Shown here in pieces: positions 1 through 12,300 of a DNA stretch of 64,000 nucleotides. The DNA comes from Blastobasis lacticolella (taxonomy: Eukaryota > Arthropoda > Insecta > Lepidoptera > Blastobasidae). How positions within the stretch are numbered: the first letter of the stretch is position 1; the number at the start of each line of letters is the position of its first letter. The position numbers and the translations under genes were made by a program. A model generated the notes under the pieces. That model saw nothing but the letters and a program-made list of their open reading frames with translations. It ran no database searches and had not been told where the DNA came from. Location of the stretch: NCBI GenBank assembly GCA_905147135.1, contig LR990049.1, positions 13,037,428 to 13,101,427 of the forward strand. Direction: 5' to 3'.

Positions 1-88
1 CTGACACATCAACGGTCCCCCGGAGTCCCCCGTTCATATCCCGCGCAGAACATGTCGACCGTGACCCGGTACAGTGGCAGCACCCACT
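1..88 (-). pseudogene. Broken partial duplicate of the catalytic-serine exon
   Basis: This stretch is nearly identical to the 3' half of the active-site-serine exon at 163-332. It has the same 27 bases at the left end (1-27 against 163-189) and the same FCAGY and GDSGGP-coding region. Relative to the intact copy it lacks 22 bases just before the GDSGGP codons, which puts the serine loop out of frame with the upstream part and brings a TGA into the original frame. No clear acceptor precedes it. I read it as a partial exon duplication in the intron after exon 11, now non-functional. The window ends exactly where its splice donor would be, so use as an alternative terminal exon cannot be fully excluded. 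Confidence 0.7.
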
Positions 89-162
89 TGAATCCTTTCA
101 CGCGAGTTGCCTCCGCATTCGTCATCACCCGTCATACAACTATTATAGCCACAAACCCCTAC

Positions 163-332
163 CTGACACATCAACGGTCCCCCGGAGTCTCCAAGGCACG
201 CGTCCCGGCCGCCTCTCTCATATCCAGCGCAGAACATGTCGTCCGTGACTCGGTACAGTGGCAGCAGCCGCGTGCGACGGCGACACTCCGCGGTTGAGAT
301 CACGGGTAGTTCCACCTCTTGTAAGGTGTCCG
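163..332 (-). CDS. Gene A exon 11: protease active-site serine segment (last visible exon)
   Basis: This exon codes residues 1473-1529. It opens with the LQEVELPVIS motif typical of S1 proteases, then the FCAGY stretch and DACLGDSGGPLMC, which gives catalytic S1522, the S1-pocket D1516 and the conserved Cys pair. The acceptor is CCCAG just above 332 and the donor is GTAGGG at 162. It starts in phase 1, completing a Pro codon with exon 10, and ends in phase 0. The rest of the S1 fold (substrate-binding Gly region and C-terminal helix) must be coded by an exon left of the window. Confidence 0.88.
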
Positions 333-3300
333 CTGGGTGGGAAAGATAGAGGTTAGTCATAAGTGTGGTGGTTAAAAATTGATGTTGGAGGATGGAGGTT
401 TTCACGAAGGCAGTGAGATAATATAATAAATGGGAATTAAAGGAAGCTAATGGCTTGGCCTTTCCCAAATTCAGTCGACTAAATTCAGAATCAAAATGCG
501 TGAGAGCTAGTCAAAGTGGAATGTATTACTCATAGAATAAGCTAAAATTTTGTATCATTTATCATGTTTCAAAAGGCGTGATACAAAAATCGACGTTATT
601 TTATAAGCATTACATTCCATTTTTATTTGCTCGTAACGCTTTATGCTTCTGAATTTAGCCAATAGTAAAAGCGCACAACCCAAGAGCTACCTACATCTGG
701 ACATCGATTACAACCAATAAAAAAATATTAAGTCACGACGTGCGAAGTCACCAAAATAAAAAAGAACACTTACGAAACACTCGCTCATGCTCGTACAGCT
801 GTCCCCAACCGACCACAGTGCAGTGGTGCCCCGCTGGGGGCGCTGCCCGCGGCGGCGGCAAGCAGGCCGGCCTCAGCCGCGCATGCAGTTTCAAAGGATC
901 AATCCTCAGCAATGCGATGTCGTTCCGGAAGCCTCTTGCTGCGTATCTTGGGTGCAACACGGCCTGTCGTACTCGGGACACGCGCTCCCAGGGACCCCGA
1001 GGCCACGCCCCGCGACGGACGGCGCCGAGACGCGCCACCCAGTGTGCTTCCGTCGCTCTGGAGACGTGGTTTTAGATGATTTGGTTATGAAAGCGAATAA
1101 TATATATACGGACATACATAGTTGTGGCTAGGTAATGTATATTCATAATAAATGAGTGCTGATGACCACTCTATGATCTTGTACCTATGTCGATAAAATC
1201 CATATGTTTCGTCGATGATGATTTATCGTACATTTTACTTGCCCGACAGCTACATGGCATAGATACCATTTAGTACCACAGTGCAGCACCTAAGAAGGAT
1301 CTCTCTGACGCTTGGACTGCTGAATGGGCACTGAGTGCACCTGTCGATGTTCCCTTCAAGCTGAACGTAAAGCAGCATCCAGCAGGCTTTAAAGAGTCAC
1401 GGCGCGTCTGGTGTCTGCTGAACCGAATAAGAACAGGCGTCAGAAACTGTGCGTATCTATGGCACAAATGGGGTTGGTGCGAGGCAGCGGCATGCCAGTG
1501 CGGCTGCCCTGAGCAGTCAGTAAATCATATTATATTTGAATGTCCGGATACCAAGTACAGCGGGCAAGCGGAAGATTTTCAGTCCCTTTCGGCCGAAGCT
1601 CTCGCCTACTTGACGAAATGTAAATTGAAAATTTAAGTAGCAGTAGGAACTTAAAAGCCATACGATAAATAAATAAAATAAGTACCAACATCAACACTAC
1701 AAACACACTTAACTATTATTTAGAAATTACAAAAGTAAGCAATAGTTATTTGCAAAATTACATTCTCACTGAACCTAGTTTTGGAAATAATGGGGTAAAA
1801 AATTATAAGCACTTATAAATTTGTTGTCCCGGGAATAGAACCACTCTTCTGCAATCCGCCTTGTACCTATTTTGTTCTTTCCGAATTGGTGAATATTTTG
1901 TCAAAAAAAAAAAGTTGCAACGAATACATTGCAGCGTGTAATATTTAGAGTACTCTGTGAGAGCTGTAATAGACCAAGTCTCAGCTCTTGGAGACTCCTA
2001 CATTTTACCCCCTGTAGTGCATTCATCAATATTAAGAAACTACCTAGTAATTAGCTGTGGTTGTAACAGCAAATATCTAGGTAGTTTCATAATATTTATA
2101 CAAACAAAAAACTTGACTTACAAAAAAGACAATAACCTATGTAAAAAAAGTTTACTCACTGATAAAAACAATGGCTGGCCGACAGCAGCCACTCGCCGTG
2201 TATGAGCGTCGCCCCGCACTGGAAGTCCCCGTCGCGGTACAGCGCGGCCTGCCACGGCCACGCGCCCGCCGCCGCGCCGCCGCCGCCCACCACCCTGCCC
2301 CAGCGCACATGCCCGTTACTGCCGCTACCCGGGTGCGATCGACAACAACTCTTTTCATATTCTCTACGTACTATTACGTATTCTATATAGGTATTCGGAG
2401 GTTTGCGCTGCGTGAAACGAGACCCGCGCGCGGTCGGCCGTAAGGGTTTGTTTCTTGATCGTATCAGGGGTGGTATTAGGGTATTTTTGAACCACTCGTA
2501 TCCTCGTGGGCGCTCGCCTCTAAATGCCTGTCTTTTCTATCTCAAGTAACTTACCACGAGTGCAAAAGAGATAGGTAGCGCACGCGAGCGCCCGCATGAA
2601 GCGAGCGGTTCGAAAATAGAGCCTCGTGTCCTATCTCACGAGGTTCCACAATTCATTGGATGTTTAATATGAATTTTAGCTTTCTCCCGCCTGCTAATGG
2701 CTCGCCACACTCACAACACAATACCACAACGGGTAAAAGTCACGTGACTAACGGTCTAAGTTTCCTGATGATGTTCATGGAGGAAATGCCCGCTGTAATC
2801 TACCGGTTGTAATTTTATGTGAGTCATAAACAGGTGAAAGCTAAAATTCATATTAAAGATCTAATGAGGTTTGTTTCTATTTCATTGATGGTATTTTATC
2901 TCTACCGTCAGGCGCGCCCTGTACTAATCCCTCAATAAAATACGCGCCACGCAACTGATCCAGCGCGGTTTCCGTTTGTCGCAGCGCAGTCTCTGTTAAA
3001 CACCGGTTGAGACCGTGGCGTCAGGCAGTCGCGATGCGACTGCCTGTGTCGTGTGTACAAACTGCAACTTAATCCTAATTACATTATAAGCGCATCAGGT
3101 GTAACTTACGGTAGTTAGGTAGAGCATACGTTCGTAGTTCTGATTCTGTTTTGAGCATAGATATAATCAAAGACAGAACTATGAGTGAAGGCCCACCTAA
3201 CAGGCAGGTACACCAAGCGAATAAGCACGCTAGCTTGGAAATTATGCTTACATAATAGCTAGTACACACGCACACACACGACATGAGCAAAGCAGCTCTA

Positions 3301-6300
3301 CACCCGTTGTTTGACAAAGCTTTTAGTGCACTTAGTTGATACCATGCATTGAAGTGCAAGTGCTGTGAGTCTATTCGAGAACAGAAAAGGTGCGTTGTTG
3401 ATCGGACTCGGATATAGCAAGACGACATTGACGCGAGTTTTAAAGTTATTACGTAATTTTAAGGTGTTGGTGAAAATTGCTGTTCAGTTAAAAACTGCAG
3501 CGGCCCAAAAACATTTAAAACGACGCAACGCAAAAACGTGGCGAAAATGCAACGCGAGATATCTACTTAGCTTTTTCTATATGTTACCCACTTGCTACGT
3601 GATCATCAGAAGATACTTGTAGCACATAAATCCAGTTGTGTTGCGGTTTCATTACTTATTTGTGAGTTACGTCGTTTGTTCTAAGCCAAAAACAAAGACA
3701 CGCTGAGATTTGACACTCAAGCAGCGGTCCGTCTTGAGACGCGCAACAAAATACAGGCTGTTACATGATATAATGTATGAAGCAGTGAACTGAATTTAGC
3801 ACTCCAAATGTATTAAAACGATAGCTAAAATCATTTCTATCATCCGTGGAATAGCTGTACCTATTGTTTTAATACGTTTAGTGCTCCATCCCATTCACGG
3901 CTTCATATATTATGTAACACCCTGTATAAAAAGATTACTTTATTCTTTCTCCATTCAATTGTCATAAGAACCATGTCTATAAGTCTAGAAGCATCAAAAC
4001 ACCAAACTCACCTAGGCTGTTGCGCATCAGCATGCGGCCGTATCCCGCAATCCAGATCCTGGCAGCGCACGCGCAGCGCCCGTCGTTTTGCGCACGACGC
4101 GCGTCGGAAAGTGAGTCTCGTGTCGGCGGCCCGCGCCGCCGCGTTGTGCCAGACTTCCCAGTAGCCGGTCTGGCTGGTGCTGCGGCCTTCGCGGGCTTCG
4201 CGGGCCCAGGGGGAGTCGCTGGGGGGGAAAGGCAAAAGTAAATTTTGGGAGTTTCCACTAATCTGGATGGTGGAGTGGTTTGGTTGTTGATGGTATACAG
4301 GTATGTGTTTCACAGGTCAGTGTTACGAATACTAAGGCTTTGTAAATCGCAATAAGCTGATGATACACACATCAGGAAAAGATATTTGCTGCTGGAGAGG
4401 AAACATTTTCAAGATGGCTTCAAGTGAAAAAAAACGTACAGAAGAGGCAGCTTTGTAAGTCGCAATAAGCAGTAGATACATACATCAGGAAAAAGTGCTT
4501 TGCTGCTGGAGAAAAAAAAATACAAGATGCCTTGCAAGTGAGTCGGTAGTCAAAACCGACTGAAGAGAGAGAGCGAAAAATTATTTCAAGTGTAGTAAAT
4601 AAGTTGCAAACTTACTGGAATGTCATAGCTCGACACACAGCCCTGCCGAGGTCTGGCAGCTTCAGTGAACTGTGAGCTTGCGTTACCACGTCGTCAAAAC
4701 TGTCAACGCACAACCTTCCCCAGACGCCTCGTTTGCGCACCATTACAAAACCTGTAAATTGTAAATACCATTTTGTAAATAATTTCGACAGGTGTCTAAT
4801 ATTCTTCGTATTTAAATACAACTTCACTTTACCTTCTTCATTGTATGGAATGACTTCGTTATTATCCAGTTCATCGCCCAAAGCGACGCAGCTCTTTTCG
4901 TCGTCACCCATCGGACAGTCAGGGTTGCCGTCGCAAACTTGCGTCATTTCCACACACTGCTTAGCATTTGCGCACACGTATTGTCCTTCTTTGCACCACT
5001 CTGCGGATACGACCACATTAAGCAAAAAGTAAGTACTGCCACATTAGGTAAAAGGTAAATAATGGAAAAAGTATAGATCTTTTTTCATGAAGGCTGGTTT
5101 GTTTTTGGTTTTATTAGGCACACATCTTGTACACGTTCATAATCCGCTCTAGAGACTTATATATAAAAGGAATGAATCTGTTTGGCCCCGTGGTTTGGCT
5201 TTCCCCCGTAAGTCGAAATCTATTTATATTTAGAGGTCTCAGAATGAACCCTCTATCCATCTATCAAATGTTACACAGCTGAAATGTTACAAGTTCGAAC
5301 GAAGACGCTAAGAAATGTTATTGTTCGCACATTTTTGCCAGTAACTTACCGCAACTGTTCTCATCCGAGTAGTCCCAGCAGTCCACTACCCCATCGCATA
5401 TCTTGGCCTGCGAGAACTCGGCGCGCAGGTAGTCGGCGCATGAGCACGCGCGCTCGTCCTCGCCGCCCGGACAGTCCAGCAGCCGGTTGCAGCGAGACGT
5501 GAGCGGCAGACAGGCACTGTTGTTAGCGCACCGGAATGACGTACTAGTGTCACATTCGTCTGTAATAAATGAGGCCGATCGTATATTGCCTTTATCGTAA
5601 AAAGGTGTGTGAAAAGAAATATTACTCTTTATGATGTGTAGCACTCACCTTCTTTAATTACTTCTTTAACGACGTCGACATCTACCCCTTTTTCTAAAAA
5701 ATCGTTGTTGTTAAACGGCTTGCTGTACGTTTTCTCTGGTTTATCAAAACTGTTATCGTCTTGTTTGTTTGGCACTTTGTTGTATGTTTTCGTTAATATT
5801 TTGAAGCCTGCCTGATTCAAAGTGTAACTAGATGGAATAGCTTTAGTTGAAATCACACCACCCGGCGCACGAAACAGAGATTTATTATCCGAATCTGAAA
5901 TTGTAGCAAGGCTAGCGAGTTGCTTCAATTTATCAATGGTTAATGTATTTGTTTGGTTTATGGGTATTTCTAAAACAACATCCGGCTCTAGGGCTAGTTC
6001 ATACGCTGGAATAGTTAGCGTTTTGTTCGCTTGTTTGCTACTCACACTTCCAGTTACATGATATGAAACTCTGTAGGTTCCGTTTGGAACATTGCTCACG
6101 TTTAACTTTTTTTTATTCTCTGTTACCATGCCGTCATCAATGCGTTTCTTTAAGTCCTCGCTTGATTTGGGCAGTCTATTTTTATTGGCATTTCCGGATG
6201 CATTTTCAATACGATAATTGTCCGAAACAGTAGCTAAGAACGTATCTTCATCGGAGACGCCTGATACTGTTGGCGACGTCACAATTTCAGAACTACTTGT

Positions 6301-9300
6301 CATACTTTCTGTTACGTCTCGGCCAGTCGATAAAGTTTCAGAACTCAAGTTCTCAATTATTTTTTGTGTCTCTGGATCGTTTTGAAAAAAGCCGCGGACA
6401 CTTTCTTCTGCGGGCTCCACCTTTGGCCGTGGTCTTAAAGGTCGGTTACCAGCTAGGTTAGATTTAGCAGGCAACAAAGTTATTACGGTTGCTGTTGTAG
6501 TATCTATAACATCTTCTGATACCACCTCAACTAAACCCATTTTGTTATTACTGTGTCGTTCTTCCACTTCAACTTTATGTACTTCTGTCGTAGGTTTTTC
6601 TGAGGTATTATGTGAATATCTCTTTATAATTTCTGTTAGATTTCTTAAAATTGAGACTTTACTAGGAAATTTTGGAGTTGTATTGGGAACAGCGTCATTT
6701 CTGGTTATTATAGCTTGCAATGTATCATTGTAGTACTTCTCTGGAGAGTGTTTATTAAATGTATCGTTTTTGTTGGTCGACGTATGCACTAACTCCCAAG
6801 TGTGATGCGGTGGGCCTGTGCTAGGTATTATCGATACTTTATTATTAGGTCTCCTTGTAGAATTTTCTTTATTTGCTTCATCTTCACTATGTGTCTTATT
6901 ATTCTTCATAGTACTACTGATCACCTCTTGCGTTGTTGTAGAAATTGTAGTACTCGAAGATTGACTTGTATTGTCGATGTTAGTCGTTGTACTCTGTGTG
7001 GTAGGAGATGTCGTCGTAGATGTCGTGGTGGACATTGTACTAGATGTGTTTTCTTTATGCTTTTTTACAATAGATGCACCTTCAAGTGCTATCTTTTCTG
7101 TACTGTTATCGGTATCATCCGGCTGAATATTTAAGGTAACTGATGTGGACTTTTCTTTAGGAGGTCTTTCGACAGGCTTTCCGTCACCTTCATTCGTGTT
7201 TGGAATTACAGACTCTTCGACTACCGAACTGATTTTATCAACAGGAATAGGATGTGGTTTTGGATAATGTGACCCCAATGTTTCTGTTTCTTTTATTCGT
7301 AGAGGCGGTGCGAAATTAGGTACTGTAAAGCTTGTATAAACCGGACCTGGGACATAGACGTCTGCAGCTAAATTAGGATCTTTATTATGTATACCGTCGA
7401 ATTTTGGATTATCTCTCTGAGGTACCGGAGGAAGCGGGGGAACCGGAGTTAACATACTTTCCAAAAGTGAAATGTCATCTACAACCTCCGCTACTCCCAT
7501 TCTATCTTCAGCATTTTGATCCTTTATTACTTCATCTATTACAGGCGGCGTGGAACTTGTGGTTTCGTAGAAAGGTTTCGTAATAGGACGCCAAGGCTCA
7601 TTATCGACAACATGTGGAACAGTAAATAAAGAATCTATTTTAGGTAAATCTTTATAATGATTTTCATTGGTTAAAAGATCCAGTAGTATTTGGGATACGT
7701 TATTTGTTGTCGTAATTACTGTGGTCGTTGAGGCTGTCGTCGACGATGAAGTTGTGGATGTAGTTTCACTTTTCGGTGTTGGTTCCGTTCTCGGTTTAAC
7801 ATTTAGAGTAGATTTTATGGTAAAAGGTCGAGTCTTTGGTGTAGATGTAGGAACTTTCTTCGTTGTTGTCGGTCGTTGTGTTGTCGATTTCGTGAAAGTT
7901 GATTTCGTTGTTGTGCTGACTTTGGCTGCTGTAGGTGGTTTATAATTATGTTTTTCGTCATGTCGCGCGGGACTAGAGTTTTGTTTATTTTCCGTGATAT
8001 CTGCCTCCGTTTTTGTAATTTGAAATGAACCGAATGATCCCTGTATTACGGGTATATTCTCTGTATCAATTTCAGGTTCATCTGGGTCTTTTTTCTTTGA
8101 CGAATTGGGTTTAACGGTTGTTTTGCGTACGACCCCTACTCTGGTTTGAAGAGTTTTATCTTTTCCATTCGGCAATATGGGTGACTTTGGATAATTATTC
8201 GCCATACTTTCGTTCATTGCTTCTCTCACATAAGATTCAGAATGATACGTATGTTCTAAATCTCTTTTTATTACTATACTCGTTGTGTCTATTTTAATTT
8301 GTCCAAATGATGGATGCTTTGATAGTATATCTTGAACTAAGGTATTTTTAAGTGTCTCTTCTATATTTGACACTGAACTGGAATTAATAAAACAAATTTA
8401 TTATTAATCCTGAAACCATTTCATCGTTTTGTTTATAGCCATATCATATTTATGGTACCTACAATCTAAAACATACCTAGGTATTTTTCTCCTGTCGAGA
8501 TACAGCCTGAAGTGTACGTCTAGTCTCCTGTCCCCGAAGCCTGTGACCAATGCGCCGGCGAAGGCCTGCCGCAGCGGCGAGGCCGCGGCGAAGACCTGCC
8601 GCAGCCCTGCGCCGTACCTGCGCGCGCGCTCCCGCCACGCGGGGCTGTTCGGTGCCCCGCCATACACATCGCCCCGAGTCACGCGCATTGTGCCCTCGAA
8701 TGACATGAATGCTGAAATGGTTGTTGAATTGAAATGAAAACAATTCGTTGGTTAAAATATCACTACAATGGCTAGACGGACTCGTCAATTTCTTTAAAAA
8801 AAATTGTGATGGCTACTTTCATACTTTTTGATAAAAGAAAAATTAAAAAAGTTTGCTATTCAGGAAAACTGACAGATACCTACTTTATTCTATGTAATTT
8901 TTAATCCTACTCACGATCTCAAAACTTAAGTCCAGAGAATAAAATTGTACCTTAGAATGTTGTTGAGACAGTTCTACCTATACTGCAAGTAGTAAAACAT
9001 ACTGAAATTCTCAAAACACAATGGAGCATTGCCTCGCGTTCTTGAAAATTAAAAGTAATGAGTCTGAATTGCCTCGCTAACCAAGATATTCTTAATGAGG
9101 TATGTTCATCTGAGGTTTTATGCCTCGTTTAGTTAGTGTAGCTAACTATGTTTTTATTATAATTGTGTTTAATTCTATGTAGAGAATACTTACTCAACTG
9201 TTGGGTTAAGTTGATCTTCCCTCATTCCAAAATACCTAGTTTGTTATTTTTATGCGAAACATAAATTTATTTTGTAATTTCTTTGTAATCAATTAAATAA

Positions 9301-12300
9301 ATAAATAAATGAGTAATCAAATAGACGATGCAGGGCACTTTCTAGCAAACCTTGGATACGACAATTATCTTGGTTGTCCTGAGGCTGACATGATGGGGCT
9401 CACTACTGCAATGGTCCATATATCATGACGACAGCTGTTGCCCCTTAACCTCCGCTCCCCACACCTGCCACACAGGTAGTTCCACGACATAGATAAGGCT
9501 GGTGCTACTCACGCTCCCCATTGTCCGGTCTCAGCGCCCCCATGTAGAATGCGAGCGCCGCCACTGCCAGCACGGCGACCGCCGCCAATAGCGCCCCGCC
9601 GACCAGCGCGGCGGAGCACAGCCCGTTGCTGCGACTGCCGCCGCCCACGCTGCGCGGGTAGCCGCCGCCCGCAAAACGGTATTCGCTCTGTGGAGAAAAG
9701 AAGTGAAAGAGTAGTTGCATTAGTAAAGAGGCTGATGTTATATAGGTTGATGGGATACACCTACTTAAATTTATAGGAGATATACGTTTCGTTTACGTTT
9801 CGGCTAGGTAGTTATTTTTTCGTTGAAATCTCCTCTCGTATCTTCGGTGAAAATAATAATAACAATAATATAATATGCTTGGACAAATTCACACAGCGCC
9901 ACCGAACAAAGTAAGCCAAGCTTGTGTTATGGGTAATTGTGGTACAAACAGTTCTCGTTCTGCCTCGCGCCTCATCGTCCAGCGGCTCATTACTCGCACT
10001 GTTGAAGCTTACTGTACACAAAGTTGCACTGCATAAGCACGGTATGGTAATTTATCGATTGCTTGCATCTTGTGTAGAAACCCAACCCACCTGAAAAGTG
10101 TGACGATCATGGCAAAACTATCTACTGGTGTAGAGGAGGACGTGGACAGTTATGGGCTAGTGGTGTGTGCTCTACCGGACAGGTACCTACAACAAAAGTT
10201 CGTACTAGCTATTTATGCTGCTAGACCTTGACTAGACTTCGACTAGACTTACTGCAATGTAATATAGATTGATTTTGTGTGCGATATCGATTAATTCAAT
10301 TTAAGTTAATATGGGTAGCAGTTTTAAAGTGTTCTTGTGACAAATAGCCAATATAAAACGCGAAGTAGCCAAACATAAATACGCGATCAAACACGGATCG
10401 TGATCCATATTTCATCGTTGACAGCTCGTTTTTGTCATAGTCCCCAAGGTCCTAAAATTGTTTTATCTTTAAGAGTGTTAATAAATAGACCTCATAATTT
10501 ATATCTCAGCGGGTTACTTCCTTGTCTGTTTACGATGTATTGCTCATGGATCGGCTTATAGAGGACGTATAAAGGTTCTCTACTTGTATGAAGGAGGGTA
10601 TAATAAAAGTGCAAAAAATGTATCTCGTCATTTGAATATTGTAGCCAGGCACCTAAACTAACACGACTAGGTGCTATTTGTGTAAGTAAACAGCTACCTC
10701 AATCTAAATACACAACTACAGCCCACAAATCAAACAAAAACAAATGAAAAGCAAACCGCTGACGCTCACAGAATACCTTCTACGCCGCATTCTATTAGTG
10801 CTAACGCTAATAATGCATCGCGGCATAACCGGCGCATTGTTGCTTTCGGCCTTTCGGAGGCATCGACTCGTTTGCACGTGGCGTCGATGCGCTGCGCCTG
10901 CGCGCTATTACGGCGGTATGGGAACCTGGGTGGCGCCGGCTGGGAACCGCCGGAGGTGGCATTCGGCCCACCGCGGAACAGGGCTGCCAACGCGCTTGGG
11001 AGAGCTGGCTACCCGTTTAGGTGACATGGTCTACTTTATCAGAGCATACATGAAGATGAGCAGCGTATTCTATTTAAAAATATTTATTTTACCAAAGTGT
11101 CCCCTTTACTGAAATGTCTACCTTCTCTATCGAAATATCCTTTCAGAATAAATTACCGGGCAAGCCCTTATGTTTTAATTTTGTTTAATCATAACAAATT
11201 AAAACATAATATTAATCGAGGACCTATATATTTTTATGATACTGGTCTACTTATCTCAAGTATATAATATGTATTCTATCTACATTTGAAAGTATTGCCT
11301 TATTTTTATTTTCTATCTAAACTTACAAAACAAGGAAAGTAAAATGTTTATAAGGTTTTAACTAATTTAGGTAGGCAATTCTTTATTAAATAATTAATTA
11401 CTTTCCGTCAATAGATAGGTAACCAACTGTAGTTATGATTTCATTTTTATGTGGGTGTAAAAGCCCAGTCTCTTGTTAGAGCCAACCCTAAACTCCCTAC
11501 AGGGATTTAACCCGTCGCTCGCTGGCCGTTTCGCACCGTAAATCAGACGGCGACATAAACCTTCAGACGTCCGTGCCTTCAGAGCTAAGACGAACTAAGT
11601 AGTCAATAAATAACACGTGTCATCACAATATACCTATCACGATAGTTCGTATGGCATCCGTTTGCAATTTATTCTAAATGCACAATTTTGTCATGTTGGG
11701 AAATAATTCAGATAGAGAAAGCACTAAGGATTCTTATTGTTCGAAAGCACAGAATATTTATATTTAATGAAAGTTAAGAAGTAACCCAAAAAAGGTAAAA
11801 AGATTAAACAGGGGATTGTAAAATAATTGAAAAACCGGATAATTGCAATGAAGGTAAGAGAGAATTTCGTAATCACGTAATCATCCGTGCCATGTACAGA
11901 ATATTTGCTAAAATTCGACTTATTTTAGGATAATTGCACATAACGGCCCACATTTCGTAGTTAAGTCATGGGTGTTGATTGGCAGATAAAACAATTGATA
12001 GATAGATGTGCTGATTACATTCCTTCGTCTTTTGTTGTTGTTGAATGTAATTTCAGTGTTATGTTAGTATTTTGGATTTTTATAATGATCCCGAAAATAG
12101 CTCGAACGATTCTAAATTCATTTTTATATTCTAATTATCAGGGTTTTTTAAATCGCGCGAGGATTTTCTTGAAAATACGATTTTTTAAATTATCATACCT
12201 ACTATGACATATGCCTAAAAATTTGAGCATGTCGCGGTGTGAATTGAATTTGTGTACTTATTTACACAAAGTTAGAATAAAAAATTTATGAACAGACACA

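Noticed and set aside
6270..7945. Several plus-strand frames opposite the mucin exon
   Set aside because: They are antisense shadows of Thr-rich codons and have no independent support.
10744..11112. 122-codon open frame on the plus strand
   Set aside because: No family resemblance, shared with an opposing frame; likely chance.
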